Assembly (NCBI RefSeq): GCF_028682455.1
Contig: NZ_JANHLD010000001.1
Span: 496,001-560,000 of the forward strand
Source: Pseudomonas putida
Lineage (GTDB): Bacteria > Pseudomonadota > Gammaproteobacteria > Pseudomonadales > Pseudomonadaceae
Reading direction: 5' to 3'
DNA: 64,000 nucleotides
The position numbers and the translations under genes are program-made. The notes under the pieces are model-generated. The model was not told the origin of the DNA. It did no database searches and worked only from the letters and a program-made list of their open reading frames with translations. Shown piece after piece: positions 42,488 to 51,200 of the stretch (positions are counted from its first letter, which is position 1; the number at the start of each line of letters is the position of its first letter).

Positions 42488-42832
42488 CAGCCTGCACTCT
42501 GCGTGGAGAATTCTTAGGGCAAAATTAGGGCAAATCGTAGGCCGTATTGGACCGAAGCGGGCCGCGCGTCTATGACAGATTAGCCGAATTTTCGGGCCTA
42601 CAGCGACCTACCATGCAGGATGGGCGGGTTCAAATCCCTATCGAGATCGAGGCAGATGCAGGTGCCGGCTCGGCCTCCCAACCCGGGAAATCCCCATGTG
42701 CGTTTGCTATGCCGGAATGCAAAAAGGCGCCAAGCCATGATACTTCGGGTCTTGGGCGCCTTTTCCTGTCTTACTACAGCACAATCGGAAAGTGCTACAC
42801 ACTTGCTCAGCACTGCTGGGCTGAATTGTTTT
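42488..42832. other. Non-coding stretch between small gene and DUF262 gene
   Basis: It holds a strong bidirectional terminator (42722-42764) and a direct repeat TAGGGCAAAAT / TAGGGCAAAT near 42513-42536. A T-arm-like GGGTTCAAATCCC occurs at 42629-42641 but no tRNA folds around it. No gene seen. Confidence 0.55.
42722..42764. terminator. Bidirectional terminator downstream of the DUF262 gene
   Basis: AAAAGGCGCCAAG (42722-42734) and CTTGGGCGCCTTTT (42751-42764) pair with a single bulge; A- and T-tracts on both sides allow termination in both directions. Confidence 0.75.
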
Positions 42833-43840
42833 TCAGATCGCCTTCCTAAGCACCCGGTTTATGATCTCCCCGCGCACTATTCTATTGCCTCTATCGTTGC
42901 TGGCTTGCAGTGCTGCTTTATAGTAACGCTCTGCATCTGGGTTGCCAGGATCTTTGCCGGTACCTGCCATTTCTACTAGTTCGAAAAAGGACTCTAGAAG
43001 ATGGCGGGTAGTTACTAGGTCTAGATTGATATTGGTGTTTGATAGTAGCTTATATGTCTCGACAAATAAGGTGAAAAAGTCAGCTTTTTTATATACTCTT
43101 GACTTGGGTGGGAAGTTGAGGCGATCTATGAAGGATAGTGTGCGCTCGAAGTTCTTTAGGATTTCGTCTTCATTCGGAATTTCTTCATTAAATTGCTCTA
43201 GATAGGTTTCAACTTCGCTGTCGCGGTTAAAGTAAGTCGACATCGTGGTGGCAATCAGGCCCGCGCAATACATGGTGTCATTCATGCGTTTTACGTCGGT
43301 GGACGTAAATATCCTGTGCTCTTCGAAAAATTCAAGCTGTGCAATTTTTTCAGCGAATTTTTTGAACTCGCCACCGTAGCGGGCATTATGGATTTCCATC
43401 GCGTTCAACCCGTAACTGGTTGAATTGATGCGCTGGAAAACCTGCTTTATCTGATCTATGGTCATGTTTCCTAAGTCGCGTACTACGACTTTATACTCGA
43501 GAAATTCGACCTGTTGATCTTCAGAGAGCTTGCTGTAGGGGGGGAGGTCTTTTGGAAGTCTTAGATCCGGGGACCCTTTAAAATACTGGTGTAGGGTGGT
43601 GATCCGCTGCTGGCCGTCTACCAACATTTCAGCGCCTTCGCCAGTTTTTGTATCGACTTTGCCAGCGGCGATGTATATTTCGGGGAAGGGGTAACCTTCA
43701 AGTACAGTTCGTATGAACTCTACTTTATCCTTGTTTATCCATACCAGCCGTCTTTGGAACTCTGGTTGAGGAATTAGTGTTCCGTTGCCGATTGCAGTCA
43801 ACAAAACACGTAGGCGTCTGTTGGAAGCTGAAGTGTCCAT
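42833..43840 (-). CDS. DUF262 (GmrSD/ParB-nuclease-like) protein
   Basis: Encodes 335 residues. N-terminal DUF262: GTLIPQPEFQRRLVWINKDK, YPFPEIYIA, MLVDGQQRITTLHQYF (DGQQR motif, about 85) and NSTSYGLNAMEIHNARYGGE. In GmrS/SspE/BrxU this fold binds and hydrolyses nucleotides and controls a nuclease. The C-terminal half is helical; I see no DUF1524 HNH motif, so a nuclease must come from elsewhere or be absent. Start overlaps the NTase stop (TAATG). AT-rich relative to phage genes. Confidence 0.82.
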   Translation of the reverse strand: MDTSASNRRLRVLLTAIGNGTLIPQPEFQRRLVWINKDKVEFIRTVLEGYPFPEIYIAAGKVDTKTGEGAEMLVDGQQRITTLHQYFKGSPDLRLPKDLPPYSKLSEDQQVEFLEYKVVVRDLGNMTIDQIKQVFQRINSTSYGLNAMEIHNARYGGEFKKFAEKIAQLEFFEEHRIFTSTDVKRMNDTMYCAGLIATTMSTYFNRDSEVETYLEQFNEEIPNEDEILKNFERTLSFIDRLNFPPKSRVYKKADFFTLFVETYKLLSNTNINLDLVTTRHLLESFFELVEMAGTGKDPGNPDAERYYKAALQASNDRGNRIVRGEIINRVLRKAI

Positions 43841-44391
43841 TATAGTGAATCCTTGCATTGCTCTACACAGATTTTTTGATATTCTTGTAGAAAGTAATTT
43901 GAGTGGTAAAGGCCGGCTTTTATGGGGTAGGGGCCGTAGTTTCCGCTCGAGGTTAGACTGTTGAAGAAGTCCCACCAATTTGAAGTGAATTCGAAATATC
44001 TGTTGCGTGGTAGCTTATCAGGTCTGATCCAGCCTTCGGATAAGTACCTGAAGAACTCTGAGGATTTCGGCCAATATGCCCCGCCTTTCTTGAAGGCATA
44101 GGCTTCGGTCCATACCTTTTCGAAAAGCTTTGTCGATACTACCGCAATATCTATATCCGATTCGTCGCCGAACGCTTCAAACCTACGGCTAGGTTTAATG
44201 CTAAACCCCAACTTGCCTGAACCAACCATGATTACGTCATTGTATTCTACATCAAAATGTTCACATACCCTCTCTTTGAGTTGGTAGTGTTGGTTAGCTG
44301 TCAATATATGACTTTCTGCTGAAAAAATATATTTTCTGACGATCTGCAAGCTAGAAAGATTGCTGAGATCTTTTTTGAAGTCATCAATCAT
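43840..44391 (-). CDS. Nucleotidyltransferase-like protein coupled to DUF262
   Basis: Encodes 183 residues. VIMVGSGKLGFSI followed after about 15 residues by DESDIDIAVV is the Pol-beta-type nucleotidyltransferase signature (GS...DxD, about 56-84). The remainder (KGGAYWPKSSEFFRYLSEGW, NRYFEFTSNWWDFFNSL) is aromatic-rich. Coupled to the DUF262 gene by TAATG, so they form one unit. Possible roles: AMPylation or nucleotide-adding effector in an anti-phage system. Inference from fold and location only. Confidence 0.72.
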   Translation of the reverse strand: MIDDFKKDLSNLSSLQIVRKYIFSAESHILTANQHYQLKERVCEHFDVEYNDVIMVGSGKLGFSIKPSRRFEAFGDESDIDIAVVSTKLFEKVWTEAYAFKKGGAYWPKSSEFFRYLSEGWIRPDKLPRNRYFEFTSNWWDFFNSLTSSGNYGPYPIKAGLYHSNYFLQEYQKICVEQCKDSL

Positions 44392-44564
44392 CTTGTAGAG
44401 TCTGCATTTAGATAGGATTCCCGCCCTTGCTTATCCTGCGCTTGCTAGATAGCGTTAAGTGTCCGTAGTGGCATAACGATTTCACGTATAACACTACGTC
44501 GCGGGCTTGCACCAGTCGTTTTGTGGGCTGATGCCGACTATTTGCAGTGGTAGCTTCGACTGGA

Positions 44565-44583
44565 TGGTACAAATTTGGTACAA
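44565..44583. promoter_or_regulatory. TGGTACAA direct repeats near attR
   Basis: TGGTACAA at 44565-44572 and again at 44576-44583. The same sequence in the other orientation lies next to attL (2539-2546), so they are probably integrase arm sites. Confidence 0.5.
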
Positions 44584-44623
44584 CGCTCTGAGTGATGGTC
44601 CTCGGCCCTTTAATTACAGGGCT

Positions 44624-44723
44624 TTCAGGTAAAGCATGCCCAATCCATCATCGGCGCTACGCTGAAGCGACGGGAGGGCTCAGGGCGTGAATTTACGGAA
44701 GTTGATGCAGTAGTGGTTGGCAT
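44624..44723 (-). pseudogene. dusA: Displaced original 5' end of dusA
   Basis: From an ATG at 44723 the minus strand reads MPTTTASTSVNSRPEPSRRF then SVAPMMDW, i.e. the DusA N-terminus, and then runs into phage DNA and a TGA at 44624-44626. Excision would rejoin it with the body at 2437-1511. Confirms the site and direction of integration. Confidence 0.85.
44640..44687. other. attR core
   Basis: Matches 2438-2485 with two mismatches in 48. It marks the right end of the prophage and continues without a break into the original dusA 5' end. Confidence 0.9.
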
Positions 44724-45267
44724 TGGTGCTCGGAATCTGTCGCGGTAAGCCGGCATTCTACCAAGTGCGCGTGGTGTTCGCCCGTCAGTAGTCGCAAAGC
44801 CCCTGGCCGGTATGGGCGAGAAGTTCGGTCGTCGGGCGCCAAAAATCGAGAGTGCCGGGTCGGAAGATGAGCTTGGAAATCTGGGCTGTCACAAAAATCT
44901 ATTTTTGTGCCGTTATCATCCGTGCTCTAAAGGCTGCGAGTGGAGAGCGAGGCCAAATGTTTGTCGAGTCTTTGCAACAAATTCTCACCCACGTGAACCG
45001 CGTCGAACATTCCCTCGCCGCCCGCCGCTTAGGATTTTCCTTGGCCCTTCAGACCGCGTATCATTCCTACGGATATTTCTGAAGATTTCCTACGTGATGC
45101 GTGTAGGCCATCAGCCTTTGCACCCTTCCTGTGTGCAGCAAGGCAACCTCCAGATAAAAAGATGATCCGCAGGTGACGTTTAACGACTTGCCAAAAGAAT
45201 ATTGGCCTGGCACGCCGGCTGTCCGCAGGATGGGACGGTGCCCGGAAGAGTTTTAAAGGAATGGGTT
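44724..45267. other. Host intergenic region between displaced dusA start and the PKS gene
   Basis: About 540 bases. Contains the original dusA promoter (minus) and must contain the PKS promoter (plus). A perfect palindrome CACAAAAA-TCTA-TTTTTGTG lies at 44890-44909. A short frame at 44957-45082 (MFVESLQQILTHVNRVEHSL..., SD GAGG) could be a 41-residue leader peptide, but I would not call it a gene. No other gene seen. Confidence 0.55.
44890..44909. promoter_or_regulatory. Palindrome upstream of the PKS operon
   Basis: Perfect 8-bp arms (CACAAAAA / TTTTTGTG) around TCTA, 360 bases before the PKS start. Could be a regulator-binding site or a terminator; no regulator gene lies nearby. Confidence 0.4.
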
Positions 45268-48200
45268 TTGACAAAGCGTAGACAGGTAGCAATTGTTGGT
45301 TGTTCTTTCCGTTTTCCCGGCTCCACCACGAGCAGCTTCTGGCAGAACTTGATGGCCGGGCGGGACCTGGTTACCCAGGTCGACGCCTCGCGCTGGGATC
45401 ATTCCGAGTTCCTGCACCCGGACAAAGCCAACCCGGCCACCAGTTATACCTTTGCAGCCGGCACCCTGGGCGACGTTAGCGCGTTCGATGCGGGCTTCTT
45501 CAATATCTCCCCACGCGAAGCGGCAGTGATGGACCCGCAGCAGCGAATGCTGCTGGAAATGTGCTGGGAAACCTTCGAGAACGCCGGGGTCAAGCCGTCC
45601 AGTCTGCGCGGCAGCAACTGCGGTGTGTACCTGGGAATCGCCGCCGTTGAGCAGGCGTATCGCCTGGTGGAAGACATGGCGTCGATCGATGCCGCCACCG
45701 CCACCGGCAATACCATGAGCATCGCGGCCAACCGCCTCTCGTTCTTCTACGACCTGCGCGGCCCGAGCATGGCCATCGATACCGCCTGTTCGTCTTCGCT
45801 GGTTGCCTTTCACCAGGCCTGCCAGGCCATTATCAGCGGTGATATCGACCAGGCCGTGACCGGTGGTATCAGCCTGCACATGCACCCGTTCGGCTTCATG
45901 ATTTTCGCCAAGGCCTCGATGCTGTCGCGCACCGGGCGTTGCCACTCCTTCGATGAGAGCGGTGACGGTTACGCACGCTCCGAAGGCGGTGGCCTGTTCC
46001 TGCTCAAGGACTACGACCAGGCCGTAGCCGACGGCAACCCGATCCTGGCCGTGGTCGCCGCCAGTGCGGTCAACACCGATGGTCGCAAGTCGAGCCTGAC
46101 CTTGCCTAATGCCGATGCCCAGGCCGCCCTGCTGAAAAGCGCCTACGCCAAGGCCGGTATCGATCCGTCGCAGCTGGATTACCTGGAAGCGCACGGCACC
46201 GGCACCGCAGTCGGAGACCCGGTCGAAACCCGCGCCATCGGGGAGGCCCTGGGCCAGGCCCGTGGGGCTGGCAATCCGCTGCCAATCGGCTCGGTCAAGA
46301 GCAACCTGGGCCATCTGGAAGCCGCCTCCGGCGTTGCCGGCCTGATGAAGGCCCTCAACTGCCTGATCGAACGCAAAGTGCCGGCCACCATCGGCATCGA
46401 GGAGCTCAACCCGAACATCGCGTTTGCCGACCTCAACCTCAAGGTCGTGACCGAAACCCACACCCTCAAGCCTGAAGGGCAGTTGACCGTCGGTATCAAC
46501 TCCTTCGGCTTCGGCGGTGCCAACGCGCATGTCATTTTGCAAAGCCCGACGCCGCACACTACCGCTGCCGCGCCAACCGGCGCACGGCGACTGCCGCTGA
46601 TGCTCAGCGCCAAGGATGGCAACGGCCTGCGGGCCACGGCCGAGCGCTTTGCCGACTACCTGGCCGCGCACCCGCAGGCCAATTATTACGACGTGGCCTA
46701 CCAGGCCATGTTCCGTCGCGACGCCCACCCGCATCGCTTGCTGCTGATCAGCGCCGATCCGGCAGAAGCCGCCCAGGCGCTGGCCGACTATGCCGACGAC
46801 CCGAGCCTCAGCGAGCTGAGTTCGGTGCTCGAGGCCGGCCAGGCGCTGGACAAGGTCCAGGGCCCGGTCTTCGTCTATTCCGGTAACGGTTCGCAGTGGC
46901 AGGGCATGGGCAGCGCGATGCTCGGCAACCCGCTGTTCGAGGCGGCGGTCGGCGAAGTCGATGCCATTTTCCAGCCGCTGGCGGGCTATTCGCTGCGCGC
47001 CGAGCTGCTGGGTGAAAACGGTGAAGATCGCTATGTGCACACCGAGATCGCCCAGCCTGCGTTGTTTGCCCTGCAAGTGGCGGTCACCCGCGTGTTGGCA
47101 GCCCAGGGCTTCCACCCGGTGGCAGTGATTGGCCACAGCGTGGGTGAAGTGGCCGCAGCCTGGGCTTGTGGCGCCTTGAGCCTGGAAGATGCCACCCGGG
47201 TGATCTTCCACCGCAGCCGCCTGCAGGGCCTGACCCGTGGCAACGGCCAAATGACCGCCGTGGGGCTGTCGGGCGAAGCCACTGCAGCAGTGCTGGTCGA
47301 GCTGGGCCTGGACGGGCAGTTGGTGGTCGCAGGCGAAAACAGTGCCCGTGGTGCCACGGTCGCCGGTAGCGTCGAGGCGTTGAGCGTGCTTGAGGAGGCA
47401 CTCGCCGAACGGCAGGTGTTCGCGCGCCGCCTGGGCCTGGACTATGCCTTCCACTCTCCGGCGATGAATCCGATCGAGCAGCAGGTCATTGCTGACCTTG
47501 CGCACATCCAGCCGCGCAGTGGCGATATTCCGTTCTACTCGACGGTCGTCGGCAGCGCGCTGGACGGCGAGCGCCTGGACAGCCGCTACTGGTGGCAGAA
47601 CATCCGCTTCCCGGTGTTGTTCCAGGGCGCGATGGATGCGTTGGTGGGACAGGGCTTCAACCTGTTCGTCGAAGTCGGCCCGCACCCGATCCTGCGCTCC
47701 TACGTCACCGACGCCCTGGCCCAGTGCGAGCTGCCGGGTCAGGTCATCGCTACCTTGCTGCGCAAGGACAACAGCCCGGCATTGCTGGAGCGTTGCGTGG
47801 CCAAGCTGCTGATCGCCGGTGCCGAGCCGGACTGGCAGGCGTATTTCCCGGTGGCCGGCAACAACCTGCGCCTGCCGAACTACGCCTGGCAGCGTGACAG
47901 CTTCCAGCTGCCGGTCAGCGCCGAATCCTTCGGTGTACTGCAACGCGAGCGCGTGCACCCGCTGCTTGGCTACCCGCTCACCGACCGTGCCCTGGCCTGG
48001 GAGAACCGTCTGGACACCCAGCTGTTCCCGACCCTGGGCGATCACAAGGTGGGTGAGTCGGTACTGTTCCCGGGCGCCGGCTTCACCGAGCTGGCCTTGG
48101 CCGTTGCCTTGCTGCACCAGCCGGGTGAGTTCGTCGACATCGAAGAGTTGGAGATTCACAACCCGCTGCTGCTCGGCAGCGAGGGCAGCAAGAAAATCCG

Positions 48201-51200
48201 CGTCAACGTCGAAGAGGCCGACGGCACCCTGCGGGTTACCTCACGTACCCTGGCCCAGCGCGAAGAGTGGGTGCAGCACGTAGTGGCGCGCCTGCCGGGT
48301 GAAGCCCGTGGTGTGCTGCTCGGTGGTCGTGCGCCAGCACTGCCGCAGCGCCCGGCGGATTTCACGGCTGAGCAGCACCTGGCACTGACCTGCGCGGTCG
48401 GCCTGAACTATGGCCCGGCCTACCAGGCGGTATCCGCCGTCTGGGTAGAGCCTGCCCGGGTGTTGGCGCAGCTGAGCGTGCCCGACGCCATCGCCGACGA
48501 ACTGGCCACGCTGCACCTGCACCCGGCCTTGCTCGACGGTGCCTTCCAGTTGATCACTGAACTGCTGGTCAGCCAGCCGGGCAGCAACAAGGGCCTGGCG
48601 TTCATTCCGGTCAAGTTCGGTCGCATCGCCTTTGCCAAGGCTGGTGGTGTGCCGTGCCTGGCCGAGGTGGTCCAGCTCAAGCGCACCGAGCATTCCTTGC
48701 TGGTGGACTTCACCTTGTTCGACGCAGCCGGCGATGCCGTGTTGTTCATCAAGGATGCGCGCTTTCGTGGCGTGCGCCTGCAACGTGACCGTTCTGGCGA
48801 CATCAAGCGCATGGCCCATGTCGGTGTCGCAGCGCCTGGTCAGGCCGTTCCGGTGTTGCGTGACGCCATGGCCGGCACGCCACTGGTTGCTCATCTGCAG
48901 GGGCTGGCCGATGAAGCCGTGCAGGCGCGGTACCTCAACGAAGTCGAGCCGTTGCTCGAAGCCCTGTGTTCCAGTTTTGTCCTCGACCTGATCGAGCAGG
49001 CCGGCGGCCAGTTGAGTGCCGAGCAGGTTGCCCTGTGGTCGCAGCACGAAGGCGTGCCGGGTGACTACCTGGCTACCTTGCTGCGCCACGGCCTGGACGA
49101 CGGCAGCCTGAGCTGCGATGCCGGTGGCACCTGGCAGATCGTCGAGGCGGGCGAGCGTCCTGCCTCCGAGGAAATCTGGCAGGAGCTGTTCAAGAGCTAT
49201 CCGGAACACTTCCAGATCATTCATTCGGTCGGCCGTATCGGTCGCCATTTGCTGGCCTTGCTGGACGGTCGTCAGACCCTCGAACAATTGCTGCCGCGTG
49301 AAACCAGCGGCGCCAACCTGGCACGCCTGGTGCTGGGCGCAACGGGGCAGCAACGCCTGCTCGCCGGGGTGCGCGAAACCCTGGCCCAGCGCCTGGCCGC
49401 ATTGCCGGCCGGGCAGCGACTGCGGGTGCTGGAGCTTGGCTTCGGTGGCCCGTCCTTTATCGAGACGCTGTACGCCGGTATCGACTTTGATCGCGTCGAT
49501 TACAGCTACTGCGTGCAAGAGCCGGAGCTGGCGCAGATGCTGCGCGACGATTGCCCGGCGCTGGACATCATCGGCTTTGATCAACTGGTGGATGCCCGTG
49601 GGTTCGACTGGGTGCTGATGCCGACTGACCTGGCGGCACTGGACAGCATTGGGGATGCCCTGCGCCAGGCCGCGAGCCGCCTTGACCCGCACGGCCAGTT
49701 GGCCTTGCTGGCGCAACACCCGGCACGCTGGGCCGACTTCGTCTTCGGTGCCCAGGCCGACTGGTGGCTGGCCGGCCCGCAACAAGCGCTGTCGCGGCAG
49801 CAGCGGCCATCGTTCTGGCTGCATGAGCTGCAGCGCCATGGCCTGATCCCGACCCATACCCTTGAAGCCTTGCCAGGCAATGCCTGTGGCAGCTACCTGC
49901 TGCTGGCCGAAAAAGCGTCCAACAGTGCTGCGCCTGCTGCCGAGATTGCCGTGCAGCGCTGGGCCTTGCTGGCCGAGGCCGGGCAGGGCGCCGCTGAACA
50001 GCTGGCCCAGGCCCTGCGTGGGCAAGGCCAGCAGGTCAGCCTGCTGGTGCCGGGCGATGCCCTGGCGCTGGGGCAGCAACTCGCCGCGCTTGGGCAAGCA
50101 CCGGAGCAGGTCGTGCACCTGGCCGGGTTCGATGCCAACCTGGGCCTCGATGGCCAGGGCTTGCGCTGCATGCAAGCGGCTGCACTGGTACAGGCATGCG
50201 AGTCGCTGGGTATGGCGCCGCAATGCTGGCTGTTGACCCGTGGTGCGGCCACTCACCTGTACGCCGGCGACAACGCCGCCAACGTCGATGCCATCGCCGA
50301 TGCCGCCTTCTGGGGCTTTGGCCGCACCTTGGCGAACGAGTCGGCCAGCTGCAAAGTCCGCCTGCTCGACCTGGCCTTCGATGCCCCGATCGACAGCCTG
50401 CTGCCGGCGCTGCTGCAGGCCGACGCCGAGACCGAGGTTGCGATCACCGCCGATGGCCAGCGCTATGTGCCGCGTTTGCGCGTACTGCGCGATCAGGCCC
50501 AGGCAGTGGGCGACAGCGACAAACGCATCAGCCTGGGCTTCGATCTGCCGGGCCAGCTGCGCAACCTGCGCTGGGAAGTGCGCGAGCCGCGCCTGCCTGC
50601 GCCGGACGAGCTGGACATTGCCGTACGCGCCACCGGCCTGAACTTCCGCGATGTCATGTTCGCCCTTGGCCTGCTGTCGGATGAAGCCATCGAGAATGGC
50701 TTCTCCGGGCCGACCCTGGGGTTTGAATTCTCCGGTGTGGTCCAGGGCAAGGGTGCCGATGTACTCGGCGATTTCGCTCCGGGCGACCGCGTGGTGGGCT
50801 TCGGGCCGTGCAGCTTTGCCAACCGCCTGGTGACCAACGCCAACGCCGTGGCGCGCATTCCAGATGGCATGTCGTTCGAAGCGGCGGCAACCATTCCAAG
50901 CACCTTCTTCACCGTTTACTACGCCCTGTATTACCTGGCGCGCCTGGAGCCGGGCGAGAAGGTGTTGATCCACGGCGCCGCGGGCGGTGTGGGCATCGCT
51001 GCGATCCAGATCGCCAAGTGGTGTGGCGCAGAAATCTACGCCACCGCAGGCAGCGACGAGAAGCGCGACTTCCTGCGCCTGCTGGGTGTCGACAAGGTGT
51101 TCGACTCGCGCTCGCTGGCTTATGCCGACGAAGTGCTAGCAATAACCGGCGGACGCGGCGTCGACGTGGTGCTCAACTCCCTGGCGGGCGAGGCGATCAA

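Larger units (their letters stand above)
2438..44687. mobile_element. Prophage (lambda-type head, P2-type contractile tail) integrated in dusA
   Basis: The element is bounded by near-identical att cores, carries a tyrosine integrase at the left end, early genes on both strands around a CI/Cro switch, then packaging, head, tail and lysis modules in order. Nearly every morphogenesis function is recognisable, but several genes carry single-base frameshifts in short homopolymers. If those are sequence errors, the prophage may be intact and inducible. Confidence 0.93.

Noticed and set aside
42620..42650. tRNA T-arm-like GGGTTCAAATCCC
   Set aside because: No acceptor, D or anticodon stem can be built around it. 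At most a remnant. No complete tRNA or rRNA was found in the window.
44957..45082. 41-codon frame with GAGG upstream in the PKS leader region
   Set aside because: Too short and without recognisable features to call a gene; kept only as a remark under the intergenic entry.
45205..45222. Sigma-54-like TGGCACG upstream of the PKS start
   Set aside because: The -12 element reads GT instead of GC at the required spacing, and no enhancer-binding regulator is near.
45253..48159. Long open frame (968 codons) on the minus strand across the PKS gene
   Set aside because: It mirrors the third-position GC bias of the PKS; composition is His/Gln/Arg-rich without motifs. Same for 48241-50973, 51136-52812 and 31109-32821.
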